NCBI GenBank assembly: GCA_963971425.1
Contig: OZ020522.1
Coordinates: 5,058,168-5,122,167 of the forward strand
Direction of reading: 5' to 3'
Length of the DNA stretch: 64,000 nucleotides
From: Bryoerythrophyllum caledonicum
Taxonomy: Eukaryota > Streptophyta > Bryopsida > Pottiales > Pottiaceae
Shown here: positions 12,187-24,316 of the stretch, piece after piece
Layout: each line of letters begins with the position of its first letter
How positions within the stretch are numbered: position 1 is the first letter of the stretch
Made by a program: the position numbers and the translations under genes
Notes under the pieces: generated by a model
Databases searched by the model: none
Seen by the model: only the letters and a program-made list of their open reading frames with translations
What the model was told of the DNA's origin: nothing

Positions 12187-14265
12187 AATTAAGCAATTAT
12201 GCACTTAGCCAAGTGCACTGGTTGCTGGTAGAAAGCCGCAAGTTATTTGCTCATAACTATTTTTTAAATCAAAATTTGGCAAAAGTTTAGTATGTTTTTC
12301 GTCAAATTTTTTTGATGATTGTCGTGTCATACATTGGCATCTTCATGTTCATATCAATAATATAATTTTTACATTCGCTACCTTTTTTAAGAAAATATAT
12401 GATTTCTAATCTACTTTACAAATCCTGCTACAAAATTATAATCATGTGCCCAAAGAGATTACAAATGTGTTTTGACTTATTACATAATTTTGGAGTAGTG
12501 CACTACAAATACAATGTGTAAGAGATACAAAAATATATATGCAATTTCCTAAGTCAGTGTAAAGTACCTCACTGTATTTTATAATGCAAAAACATACATA
12601 ATCAAGCAATTCCACACTATTGCTGAGGAATTCTAAAATCAAACATATCATATGGACGACCCAATATATAAATATATACCACCCACCGAACGATAGACAC
12701 ATCTCAAACTGCATTATACTAACGTACTTGCCACCTAAACTACGTGCATGCTCTACTATAGTATATAGCTCCAGGGCTCATAGCTCATCTTCTGGCGGAA
12801 CGACTCCCTCCAAGTGTCCAATGGCGCTACCTACCATAGCGGACAGTTCATGATCCTACACTGGACGATCTCCCACATCTTCGATGCCAATGGACGCACA
12901 CTCAACATATCGGTAATTGCTAGGAACACCCTCCCGCGTATGCCTTATCCTATCATCATTGTAGGAAAAGCCATCTTCTGGATTGAAGGACATCTCTCGC
13001 TCTGACCACAAGGCCCCCTAAAATGCAATGATGTCTTCGGATACGCTAGATCTTGGAACGGAAGGCAAATCTGGTCGGGTATCACTCTGAGTACCTCCAA
13101 ACGTCTCTTGTATCTCCGATACAGGCTCTGATTGAGAAGGCATCGAAGGCTGTCGAATCCTCCTCTGCACCGAAAAAAATTCCAATGAATCCGATTCTTC
13201 TTCCTCCATCTCCAGCCTAGGACCATCAAATATACGCCCCCCTCCTGCCCTTGTCGCCAATCTAACATCTACTACACCAATATCTTGCATCTTCTCTGTA
13301 GGTGTTGCAGACATCTCCCCCTGAAGTATCTCCCACGGCCCGCTGCGTTGATGGAATCCTCTCTCTTGGAGAAGACTACTTCACTCCATCTTCATCACTG
13401 TCTGAACTACTCCAAGATGAGGAATCTTCAGTGGTACTTGAACGTGGCAATCTCTCGTGTATACCACCTCCATCCTTATTGTCGTCTTCATTCTTCACTC
13501 CACCAACCGCCTCTTCGGTCTCAAGTAGGATGTTGCAACCAGTACTTGTTCCACCAGTCCTGACCAACGGTTGTCATTGGAAATTGTCGAACAACTAATT
13601 GTACAGGAATGAAACTCTGTCTGTACAATCGTCAATGATGAAAATCTCAGATCCCTGGAAATCTCCTTCAAGGATCGTGGGAATGGCCGTAGATATGTTA
13701 CACGCCACTAAACCCCAACCACGGGGCAAGTATGAGCCCACTAGTCTTGCCAGCTCTAATGAAGATCTCTCATGTGAATCAACTTCAGAGGGTTGGCGTG
13801 CCTCACTCTAGTGATCCAAGAATACAAATAGAAATGAAACGTCTCCAGAAACATAGTTCGGGCCAGGCGATGTACCCACAGGGAGGTGCATACAAATCAC
13901 AACATCGCCAATCGGTTGTACTACTTGCTCCAGATGCCCATTCTCTGTAAAATCGAGAGCATAGGGATTAACCGAGTTCGGATCAAATGCCCAACATCCA
14001 CGTCGCATAGTACATCCCTCTCAAAGCTTCACCATTGTGAAAAACTCCTCGTTCGCATACACAGCCGCTGGTAATAAGAAGATGACGTTCCATCGTTCAA
14101 TATTTGCCATCCATAATGTCAGCTGTGCAAAAGCTGTGGATAACTGGGCGTCTCCCAAATGACCATCTCCATGCCTCCCACCGCCACGTCGACAATCAAT
14201 CACCCACAAACATGGTTTCCCCAACTCTATGTAGTTGGTGCGGAATAACCCTCTTCTACATCGAC
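12187..14265 (-). repeat. Inverse-oriented duplicate of 57,656-59,745
   Basis: About 2.08 kb matches the reverse complement of 57,656-59,745 over its whole length, coding and noncoding alike. The distal end carries a 7-bp-stem hairpin, TGCACTT-ggct-AAGTGCA, at 12,200-12,217, followed by a TAATTGCTTAATTG-like tail. The same end occurs at 59,708-59,738 and in variant form near 53,312-53,350, which suggests it is the true terminus of an element family. Confidence 0.85.
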
Positions 14266-16741
14266 CCGGAATAAGATTCTCTGTGTCGCTCTGGCCAGGC
14301 CTCTTGACTTCTATCTGCCATTCCCAATTAGCAGTAGTCTGTCCTCCCTCATCCACGCACAGTCCAATGTATCCACGCCCCCGTGCTGCAATGTCACCAT
14401 AATGAAACTTGATGGAAAGGGGGATGAAGTAGTCTATGTCTTCCAGTTTAGACACCTTCCTCCGCACAGGAGCAGTCCAAGCTTTTTTCGTGGTAGCATT
14501 CAAAAGCTTCTCAAAGGTATCAAGTTGTGCGTTATTTCTTGGAAAATACTTCCCTACATGGATACAAAAGAACTCCTCCATGGAATCAGGTGTACTTTCC
14601 TTGTTCTCCACCAACAACCAACAGATGGAATTCATTACAACTTCTCGTCTCTGATATCGGTCAACCACACCGGCAATCGTACGAGGATGTGGATTCTTGT
14701 CATTTACACCGTCGAAGTAATATGCTTGACGTGGTCTTACTCCATCCTCCCCTACCGGCTTCGCTGCAGCAGACTTTGCCAACCGAAGATAATATGGATT
14801 CGGAACCCTACCTAACGGCCTCTACCAATTTTGGGTCATCTCATTTCTTGTTGGTCGTACATCCACATTTGGATTCAGCTCTTTCTTCCTCGCCATGTCC
14901 TTCCACTTGTCCTCTTCCTCCTTGCTGTAAAAGAGAATGTCGGCTTCGTAGTCCTTGCATACTTGTATGATAGCTTCGAAGCAATCATTACTCGGATTCC
15001 ACGCATGATTGGTCAGATCCTCCATGTTTTTGGCCAACCTCTTCACCGTAACAACTCCATCCTTCTTGGGCAATTTATGTACTGCACTTGCCGCACTCAC
15101 CAAAGCAACAGCCCTGCGTGCATCGTCCGCACGTATTGTGCTATCAGACCTCCCGTGTAGATCCCAAATCTGACAGAGCTTTTTCAAATCCTCCTCCATG
15201 GTAGAATATGATTGTCTCTGAAACTCCGCCACGTTGATCCGTGCAGACTTCTCAATGTAAAACCGGCGATCATCATATACCACAAAAGAGGCCTCCCGCC
15301 GCTCGAACGTGTCCAGATACTCATTTAAAGGCATGGTACCATCTCTCCACTGTTTCAGTGCAAACTTACAAGCTGCTACTATGTGTTGCCCATCCACCAG
15401 TTCCCAAATGATACGATCTTGAAGCCAAGAATACTGGGATCTCATTGCACCCTCTGCAAAAGCACTCCCGTATGCAATGAACATGCGCTCAAACTCTCGT
15501 GCCGTTTCGACCAACGGAAATGGCAACTCCTCCTCAATGACACCATCATCTGTGGTAGTATGCACGATGTATTTGATCAGTCAAAGTACCAATCTACTCA
15601 CTCGAGTCGCGGATTCTGGGTCTCTTAAGCGGTTAAATACTTCTCTGACCCTCTTCTGTGATAAAACCCAGTGGTTTATTTCCGGATTCTCCACAGAGAC
15701 CATGCGGTCTATGTGTGCCTTAAACACAAAATTCCCCCACACTGATGATTTTGTTGTCTCCTCTGTTCTAGGCACTGGTGCTTTTAAATACATTGAAGTT
15801 TAAACATCCTCTGGTATCTACGCAGTGTCTTCAAAATCCTCTAGAACACTGTCAGATAGGTTGTGAAATGCTTCTTCCTCTGGCGCCATGGCTGACAAAT
15901 CAGCTAAATCTCCCACTGTAGATGTAGGAGCTCTACGATGACCATCAGACGTCCTCAACCCCGACCTATGAACCCTGCCACCCAATCTTACACTTCTCCT
16001 AGTCAACCTCCTCCTGCTTGGATCCAAACTTGATGGGCCTTCTCTTGAACCAGAAGCTACATCACTTTCAACACGCCGTGGCCTCTTCGTAGGACGTCTA
16101 CTCGTTAATGGCGGATTTGGTAATGTTTGTACCTCAGAAGTTGTGGTGGGTTGTTGGCCTTCACTTCCCCTCCCCCCCTCTAGTGGTCTCCAATCCAATT
16201 GCAACGGCTCAGCAAGAATTCGATAGACTTCTGTTTCTTCTGGTTCTGCTCGTGGGGCTGAAGTTGTCGCACGCGATGGGTCCCTCTCCCAAAATGCCTC
16301 ATATCTGATATGTTCCTCCATAATCTTCTTAGCTTTCAGCACCATCTCCGGTGATAACGCTAAACAGGCTAAGACGTTATTGTGTCTAGAAGTGCGTACC
16401 GCAAGGGAGATGTTCAACCAAAACGTCTGCAATGATTTGAGGAATTTCACTTGACCTGGATTTTGAAGAAGATTCAAAGGGACAGGTGCAAAAAGCAACT
16501 TCTTCGAAAGAGAAGTCTTCACCTCCGATTGACCTGGACCCACTGCGCAAGTTACGTAAACCGTATCATCACGTCGAAGAGTGATTGTCTGGATTTTGCC
16601 AAAACTCTTCCCCAGCGCCGATGTACGCTTCTCCAGCTCAAAGGGATAATCCGTCACCCACAAGAAGGCGCTCGACTCATCCACTTCCGCGATCCACCAG
16701 CTCTGGCTCTCCCAGATTCTATCAATATTTGGTGGAGCCAT
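12856..16741 (-). pseudogene. Large unknown protein, one frame with stops
   Basis: One reading frame runs from ATG at 16,741 (MAPPNIDRIW) to about 13,370, with a frameshift near 13,340 and then a second frame to TAG at 12,856; together nearly 1,300 codons. In-frame stops lie at 15,818 (TAG), near 15,800 (TAA), 15,581 (TGA), 14,822 (TAG), 14,021 (TGA), 13,808 (TAG), 13,595 (TAG), about 13,573 (TGA), 13,376 (TAG) and 13,018 (TAG). The frame is otherwise open and protein-like. Around 14,300 it encodes GLCVDEGG then WEWQIEVKRPG, a D..ExK pattern that could be a PD-(D/E)XK nuclease-like site, then a WVIDCRRGGGRHGDG block. The C-terminal part, shared with 57.7-59.1 kb, includes LVGSYLPRGWGLVACN and acidic/Ser-rich disorder. 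I do not recognise the family; a nuclease role is a guess. Confidence 0.65.
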
Positions 16742-16810
16742 AACGCAACACTCAAAAAACCTGTATATCATTACAAAACGATAGTCACTATTAGTATGGA
16801 ATAAGAATTT

Positions 16811-17690
16811 TTGAACCACCACTCATTGCACATTTTTTTTTAATATGCTACACCCCTTATCTACCTCTAAAAACTTTTAAACTATACAAGATCTAAATCC
16901 AATACCATCGTGTTAAGCATGTTGTTAGTTCTTTGGTGAAATAGCATATTAATCCAAGTCAATTATTTTCAATCATTGTCACACATTTTCGAGGAGAGTA
17001 CCAAAAAACTTCTACTTTTCCACATAAAACTTTGAGAACTTCGTATGATTCACTTTTGATTTTGCCTACAACAGTATGCGATGTAAAACTTCTCATTGAC
17101 CATTTGGATTCTCATTTCAAACGATATCAAGTTAAAAAAAAACATGACGTGAATAGAGAATTTTTGAACCTCCACTCATTGCACATTTTTTTTAATATGC
17201 TACACCCCTTGTCTACCTCTAAAAACTTTTAAACTACACAAGATCTAAATCCAATACCATCGTGTTAAGCATGTTGTTAGTTCTTTGGTGAAATAGCATA
17301 TTAATCCAAGTCAATTATTTTCAATCATTGTCACACATTTTCGAGGAGAGTACCAAAAAACTTCTACCTTTCCACATAAAACTTTGAGATCTTTGTATGA
17401 TTCACTTTTGATTTTTCCTACGGCATTATGTGATGTAAACCTTTGTATTGACCATTTGGATTCTCATTTCAAACCATATCAAGTTCACAAAAAAACATAA
17501 CTTGAATTGAGAATTTTTGAACCCCCACTCATTGCACAATTTTTTTGAATATGCTACACCCCTTTTCTAACTCTAAAAATTGGTATATAGCAAAGTAACA
17601 TCATGCTTAACATTATGGTAATTAATTTGAGACCTTATATAGTGCAAAAATGTGACACCAATTGAAGTCAAAGTCTGCTGATCTAGAAAA
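16811..17690 (-). repeat. Dispersed AT-rich family as 353-bp tandem copies
   Basis: The marker TTGAACC plus following sequence starts at 16,811, 17,164 and 17,517, exactly 353 bp apart. The first two copies are nearly identical; the third extends into diverged sequence to about 17,690. The unit is the reverse complement of the dispersed family at 2.2, 54.7 and 62.1 kb. The near-identity of two units points to recent duplication. Confidence 0.85.
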
Positions 17691-17909
17691 CGCAGTGAAG
17701 AAAATGAGCCTTTTCACTACTTCAAACATTATAATCTTTCAATCCGTGCGGTGAAAATTTATGAAATCTTCTGAGCATATTATTTAATAGGTAAGGATTA
17801 AGATCATACGGTTTAAACAACCAAAAAAACCATATTTTGTCTTCCTTACTAAATGCACTAAAACAAGCATTTTTAAAGATTTTTGGTTGAGATGTTCTCA
17901 ACATCATTT

Positions 17910-18065
17910 ATGCACCAAGGTACATTGGGTATCAATAGCGAGGGTATCACCACCAGGGTATGAGTTCGTAGGTACCAATTCCAAGTTATCAACTGAGGTA
18001 TCTAAGTCGGGTATCAATTAGGGTTTGATATTAGGGTTTTGGAAATGTGGGTATCAATCCTTTGC
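17910..18065 (+). repeat. GGTATC-rich cluster
   Basis: About seven GGTATC or GGTACC motifs occur within 150 bp, including GGGTATCAA three times, and a 15-bp block ATATCAATCCTTTGC is nearly repeated at 18,051 and 18,072. Similar clusters of GATACC lie at 33,665-33,770 and near 46,350-46,400. Noncoding. Confidence 0.55.
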
Positions 18066-18111
18066 AATGGAGGATATCAATCCTTTGCAAAGTTGGGGTA
18101 GTCCTACGAGG

Positions 18112-18505
18112 GGGTGTGCGCGCGCACCTCCCTGTAGTGGTTCGAGGGAGGCTGTGAGTGTTAGAGAAGGTTTGGAGGAGGGTTTGAGAGAAGGGCTTGT
18201 GAGGGTGAGGAGAGTAGAGTTGTGAGGGAGAGAAATGGAGGGGAGTTGTGAGGGAGAAAGTAGTGGGCGACTAGGGTTTGGGAGAGAGAAGGAGAGAAGT
18301 TTGGGAGGTGTGAGAAATGCAAGCAATAGTGAGTGATTGGGAGGTGTGAGAGATGGCGCCCGCGCCGCGCCTGGGAGGCGAGCGCCTGCGCTTGCTCCGC
18401 GCCCCGAGGAGTATGGATTTGAATCGCAGCTCTCGCTGCGGCGGGGCGTTTTTTGATGGATGCAGGAGCAGCAACAGTTGGGGGTGTGCGCGCGCACACC
18501 TCCAG
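18112..18505. other. CpG- and GA-rich island flanked by GCGCGC palindromes
   Basis: A GC-rich segment in an AT-rich setting. Each flank carries a palindrome of the form GGTGTGCGCGCGCACACC (18,114-18,130 imperfect, 18,483-18,500). Between them lie a GAGGG-rich tract and a CGCCCGCGCCGCGCCTGGGAG stretch shortened here to its first part, then TTTTTT. It could be an unmethylated promoter island or a small inverted-repeat element. Open frames on the minus strand are low-complexity Pro/Ser/Leu and are not called as genes. Confidence 0.45.
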
Positions 18506-18544
18506 TCCACGGTTACTCCATGAGATGTCGCGCGAACTCTGTGG

Positions 18545-18690
18545 GACCGGCGGCTACGGTTTGGCTGCGGCGGCTAGCGTTTAGTTGCGGCAGTTAGGGT
18601 TTAGTTGCGGCGGCTAGGTTTTGGATGTGGCGGCTAGGATTTGGGTGCCTGGATGTGGCGGCTAGGGTTTCAGGTTGTGCGGTGATGTGC
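18545..18690 (+). repeat. Minisatellite GGCGGCTAGGGTTTAGTTGC
   Basis: About seven imperfect copies of a roughly 20-bp unit. Several include TTTAGGG-like or TAGGGTTT telomere-like heptamers, but not as a pure telomere repeat. Likely a short interstitial minisatellite. Confidence 0.7.
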
Positions 18691-20039
18691 CGTACTGAGG
18701 ATTTAGTGCCATAATATTAACTTCACATTGACTTCAATTTGTGTGGTATTGGTGTAATTATTTCAGTTGAACGAAGGTTGAACTTACTAGTTCTTGACTG
18801 CTATATGTGTATTCATTCAACTTTGCAATTTTGTACATATTGAAGTTGATGTCCTCATTTGTGTATTCAGATATTGGTATTCACCTAACTCTATCGTAAC
18901 TCTGACTGAACTTCAATCATCATGTACCTATCCCTGAGTTCCCTCTATGCAGAATTGAAACAAAGTTAGAAGCTTACCAAATTCGCTATAATCTCCTCGA
19001 TGTGCAAATTTCCTTCAATCTACACAATACACAAAGTTGACAGAAATTAGTGAATGGAGAAAAAATGCACATGGCCTTAAGGTTTCGAATGCAAGAGAGC
19101 TCACCTTAGAAACTGGGAAGAGAAATGACCTCCAGATTTGCATAGAAACCTTATATCCATGTTGGAACCTTGTGCCTCAAGTTTACGAGTCAAAGTTTGA
19201 CTTTTGAACTTTGGACCTTTTGCTTTGTTCCTCCTTATGTTTAAACTTTTTACATATTATATTAAAATTTTGGGGTATATGCAATACGATGATACTTAGG
19301 AGGTTTAATCGCATAGTTTACCGTATAAATTTTATGCATGTGGTGCAGGTAAAGTGAGAAGGGTTAAAAAACATGTTCAACAACGACGGAATGGTGATTA
19401 AATTTTGAACGCCATCAAGCATCAGTGCGTATACCGCTAACACCTGCAACGTATCTTGAGGTAAACATTTATTTTTATACAAGTTTAAGATTGATTGTTG
19501 ATTGATCTTCTATACTATGTTGTTTGTAGAATAACCTTTATGTGGATGTACAAACTTTTTTTTATTAGCGATTGTAATAAGTTCCAATGGTGTCGGTAAT
19601 AGCAAGTAGACAACATGGTTCATTTTCTTCCCTAAGTTGAGTGGATTGCCTTCGTTTCAATTCACTTGGATTCAAAAAATCGCATCACACATGATCTAGA
19701 TTCGTTATCATCATGTCAGAAATGATATAAGTTCCATTTACACCAATGTTTAGGGATGCAGAAGAGGTGTAGCATATTTAACCCCTAAAGGATCAAGTGT
19801 CCAAAATGGGCTTTTTGAAAGTTCGGTCAAGTTCCTATGGTGTCAATTTCCACCATTTATCTTTGAAATTTTTTCTATAGAAAGGTATTAGGAAGACTTT
19901 AGTGGAAAAACAATTTTTACCTAAATTGGACATTTGATCAAAACAATTTAGGGTTTTGAATTTCAAATGGGGAGAGCAAGTAAGTCGAGCACGTCCAAAA
20001 ACTTTTGCTAGGACACTCTGTTGAATGTGAGATTTTCAG
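18691..20039. other. Spacer, nothing recognised
   Basis: AT-rich, without a credible reading frame. At about 19,610-19,800 there are short matches to the dispersed AT-rich family in plus orientation (TTCATTTTCTTCC, GAGTGGATTG). Confidence 0.45.
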
Positions 20040-20720
20040 TACTTGCAAGTAATATAATTTCCCTTGATGTTGTCAAAATAAGTTCTTGTTTTTAGCAAAA
20101 AATAGCATACCAACCCAAGTCAAACATTTCACACATTGTCAGTCGGTGTTGGGCAAGGTACCAAAAAAACTTCTTGTTTTCCAATTAAAACCTAGATGTC
20201 TTTTTATACTTCACTTTTTATTTTTTCCACAACATTATGTATTGTAAACTTCTTATTGGCGATTTGGATTACCAATCTAAAACATATTAAGTTCACAAAA
20301 AATTACACTGTGAATTAACAACTTCCAAACTTCCACTCCTTGCATAGTTGTTTTGAATATGCTACACCCATTCTCTACCTCTGAAAATTGGTGTACAAGG
20401 AACTAACATCATGCTTAACAAGATGGTTATGGATTTAGAGCTTCTGTAGTGCAAGATATTGACACCAAGTGAAGTCAAAGTTTGCTGATCCACTGCATGC
20501 AGGGAACAAAATGAACCATTTGCTTGACTTCAAACACTATAATTTTTCAATCCGTGCGGTCAAAGTTTATGAAATTTTTTGAGTATGTTATTGAATAAGT
20601 CTTAATTGAGATCCTACGGTCAAAAGTAGAGATAAAAGTTTTTGTTTCCTTTTTTGTTCATTGCGCTGGAATCCAACAATTTTGAAGTGTTTTTGGTGTA
20701 AAACTGTCATTGTATCTTTA
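20040..20720 (-). repeat. Dispersed AT-rich repeat family, further copy
   Basis: Reverse-complement copy of the family seen at 2.2, 54.7 and 62.1 kb. Landmarks (plus-strand reading) are GGTACCAAAAAAACTTC, TTGAATATGCTACACCC, TTTGCTGATCCACTGC and CAATCCGTGCGGTCAAAG. Noncoding, and it ends just before the DUF7869-like gene. Confidence 0.75.
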
Positions 20721-20946
20721 GGGTTAAAGACTCCGTGCAAGGAGTTCATGCTCTACAAATTCTTAATTTTTTAATTTCAAAGTTGTTTTATCAAAAAGGT
20801 CCAATATCATCATCATATTTTGAATTGTAAATATGTGTTTAGAAACATATCTTTTATCAGATGAATGGTGCTTTAAAAGTTAACAATTAGTACATGTATT
20901 TTGACTAATGTGCAGCCATAATGTTCCTATTTTTTGAATAGTGATA

Positions 20947-23900
20947 ATGGAGAGCCGCACGATTCAGACTCCTTCGATACGGCCACACATCCAAAGGGAT
21001 AATATGCTTTCCAATAGCTTTGTGGGGGCCCGATTAGTACGAGCAGCACGTGCAAGGCAAATTCAACAGAGATCTATTGATATCATGACATCTGAATTAG
21101 AAACGGTAGTAAAATTGCTTTCTGAGAGAGGAGATGTGGTGGGCTTAGCAACCAGGGAGCATACATTGAAAAGTAGCATGGAGTGGAATGGGTCGAAGAT
21201 GTTTCCATTCAAGGTGGCGGTGCGTATCACTAGGGTAGATGATGCATTGCATTGGACCCGAGAGATTGTAGGAGAACGCCTTGGCATGTGTGTGGGCTTC
21301 ATCATTCGTTGGCATCGGTCTTTGCTACGTGTAGTGGATGTACAACCTGATATCACAGGTGTCCATGGTGACATTGGATCACAGATAGCGCCTACACAAG
21401 TGATGGCCCCAGAATTTGATTTTCTTTAGTTCATCAACACACCAGGATCCACCTAGAGGTCTCGACGCAGTAGTCATGCTTCAAACGGCAGAGATGAAAA
21501 TTCGCCGTTTTCTCAATCTACTCCCTCAAACATCCAAGATTTTCCCCATGTAGATGGATTTGCTTATGTTAGACCGGCGCATCGTCCATATTCTATGCAA
21601 AATAGGAGAAGGAGAGATTCAAGAAAGACATCATTGACAGAAGCTGCACCATCTAAGGTATCCCTTAGAAGCGTTCAAATTGCAATGGCACAAGGAGGAT
21701 GCAAACGCAATTGTTTGAGAGACGTTCCAGCAAGATATCTATTGGACATGCGATATAATGCATGGGATACTGAGTTTTCAGTACGAAGTACGTGGATGAG
21801 ACAGATGCTGGTTTCTTTTTAGACAGGGACGGAAGGAACTCGTCGAGACAAGTTTGTAACAAAGTTAGATGGGAAACATGTTTGCAATGCTTGCTACGCT
21901 TTTGGGGTTGGATATTCATAGAGATGCTTTAAGCAATTGAAGAAGGACTGTCTAATATATAGAAGAGTGACATGGATTCACGGCAATACCCTTTCAGATC
22001 CGATCAGAGAGAGTACTAGAATGTCTGCGGTAGAGGCTTGCTTTAAATCATTTGTTGATGAAGCTGGTTGTCCTCAACCTCATCGTTGTATTCGTCGTAA
22101 AAGTGACAAAGAAGTGGTGCCTCTCATTCTCCTTCCTATGAATACGGCCAAATTTTATGTATTCAATTACGTGAACGAGGAGGTCAAGAGAATTTGTAAT
22201 GGGGAAACCATTTCTATGAGTTCGTTTCGAAAGATGTGGCGCATCAAGTATCCCCACGTTCAGGTACCTCCATTCTTGAAATTCTCAAAGTGTTCTCATT
22301 ATTGGGAGTATAAATGTGCCATGGAGAGAACCACCAATGCGGATGCAAGGATAAAGATAAAGAAGTTGTTTATGTTGCATCTGGGCAACCAAATGGAAGA
22401 ACGTAGACATTATTGGATATTCAAGAGGTCGTGTTATATTAGCCCTGAGTTGTACATGTGCATCATAGTGGATGGCATGGACCAGAACACGACCATGGTA
22501 CCGAGGATGCGTCAGACTGTGAAGAACATTGAACACCGATTCGTAAAGACCCATCTGTGTGGTGCTCTTGTACATGGGATTGGTTTATATTACGACGTGA
22601 GGTTTGAGGCTCACCACAAACACGATAGCAACCAAGTCGTGAGTACATTATTGTACGTGATAGGGGATGTGCTGCGGAGGAGGGGCCTTTTGCCACCAAC
22701 ATTGCGAATTCAGGCGGACAACTGCACACGTGAGAACAAAAACATGTATATGTTTGCTCTATGTGCTACATTGGTGAGATTGGGATTTTTTCAGGAGGTG
22801 GAACTATCTTTTCTTATAGTGGGTCATACACACGAAGATATTGATCAACGTTTCAGTTGTATATCAAATACGTTGAAGAGGTCGGACGTAGACTCGTTGA
22901 AGGAAATGATTAGTCTTATAGAACAAGGAACATCTCCTACGGAGGCATTTGTTAGCGCCCGGCTCCTAGAGAATGTATGGGATTGGAAATTGTTCATACT
23001 CCCTCACTTACCGACAGGTCAGGATTCATTGGTGGGCATAACATTTCCGCACCATATGCGATTCTATATGGACAATCGAGAAAGGACTCGTGAGGTTCGA
23101 GTACAACACAAATATTATTGCAAGGATCCATTGGGACCGGAGGCAGGTACAAAAACTTTGAGGTCGTTGCCAAATAGGGATGAACGACCATCGTTTGCGG
23201 AAGTATTTGCATCAGACGAACGGGAGTTGAAGGCGTTGGATGACTTCATTGCATATAAACAAAGGTGCATTCAAAGGTTGCAGCATGAGGACAAGAATCG
23301 GGAGGCAAAAGTAGAGGCTGAAAGATTGAAACTCTATTTAGCTCAATTTCCACACAAAGATTGTAGCAATGAGCATCGTTCCTCACCGTTTTGGCCTTCA
23401 GAGTTCTCCTACACCGGACCTACAGGGAGCGCATCTTTGAATGTAATGGATGGTGCAAGTGAAGAAAATCGCGAGGTAAATGTCATAGAGTAGGTAGTGG
23501 CCATGCTTCCAAATGCCGAGGCTCGAGGATACTTTTGTCTTCGTAGAGGAAGACCCTCTAATCAAGCAGTGCGTAGGGCACAACAAACAGAGCGCAACTA
23601 TGTTGAGGAATGCGTTGAAGAAGGAGCAATGTATGAAGGTAATCACGACCCATTTCCACCATTTAATCCACAATCTGATATCCGTTGTGGACAGTTTGTA
23701 GCCTTGAGTGTTGATCGAGCAGAGATAGAAGGCGGTGTACCATTCTATGTGGGGAAAGTGATTGAGGAAGGAAAAAACCGATGGAGACTTAAGATTAAGG
23801 TTTGTTGGTATTGGCCCATAATCCGAAGGGGGGTTACTGATGGACATGGGTCTTCTGCACAACGATATGCAAATTGCATGGATTCATTCTGGGAGCCATC

Positions 23901-24018
23901 TGGGGAGAGCCATAGTTGGGTAGAGAAGGATGCATGCATTTTTTCATGGGTAGACTCTCCGGAAAGAACCATGTCCGGGGCCAGCGGGTGGAGAAAGCGC
24001 AATGTATTTGGAATGTAG
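20947..24018 (+). pseudogene. DUF7869-like protein, frame broken only by TAG
   Basis: A single frame of about 1,020 codons from ATG 20,947 to TAG 24,016. Five internal stops, all TAG, lie at 21,427, 21,454, 21,820, 21,919 and 23,491; no TAA or TGA occurs in frame. The middle part (21,937-23,490, 518 codons uninterrupted) has the look of plant and animal DUF7869 proteins: a GKHVCNACY segment, IVDGMDQNT, IQADNCTRENKN and VGHTHEDIDQRF. The three acidic motifs in order resemble an RNase H-like (DDE-type) core, which is my inference. The N-terminal 160 codons and the C-terminal 170 codons are unrecognised. It ends about 50 bp before the LINE 3' end. Either the gene decayed by C-to-T change at CAG codons, or UAG is read through; other genes here favour decay. 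Confidence 0.7.
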
Positions 24019-24079
24019 GTTGAAAGCAGGATTCGCATTCTTCAATTGGCAAAGGCTCACAACCTAAGAAGAAGAAGAA

Positions 24080-24104
24080 CGCCGGTTCCCGAAGGGAACC
24101 GGCG
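24080..24104 (-). other. LINE 3'-terminal hairpin
   Basis: Perfect 11-bp inverted repeat CGCCGGTTCCC / GGGAACCGGCG with a GAA loop. On the LINE sense (minus) strand it is followed at once by TTCTTCTTCTTCTT. Hairpins followed by short tandem repeats are a known 3'-end type for LINEs, where the hairpin is recognised by the reverse transcriptase. That this is the RT recognition site is inference. Confidence 0.6.
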
Positions 24105-24316
24105 TGAATAAAGTGTCTGTTTGTTCCATTGCTAAGACCATGCCCACCGGACAAGGAATTAGCGAACTAGAACTACTTCCCCCTTTCGAGGGTAGACACT
24201 ATGTAACGAGTAGCCAGAAACCAACCGACAACGACCAACCACGACCAAACTAACTAAACAACAAAAAACAAAACCAAACAGGCAGCCAATCAGGAAGAGA
24301 TAGAGTGGCGAAGTTC

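Noticed and set aside
18410..18460. tRNA-like or Pol III gene (GGATTTGAATC and a T6 run)
   Set aside because: No matching A box or cloverleaf could be folded by eye, and the T-loop lacks the usual TTCGA core.
20947..24018. Reassigned genetic code with UAG as glutamine
   Set aside because: At 4,876, 5,161, 13,808 and 63,169 TAG replaces tryptophan, and intact genes here use TGA and TAA stops without internal TAG. Decay at CHG sites explains both Gln and Trp positions.
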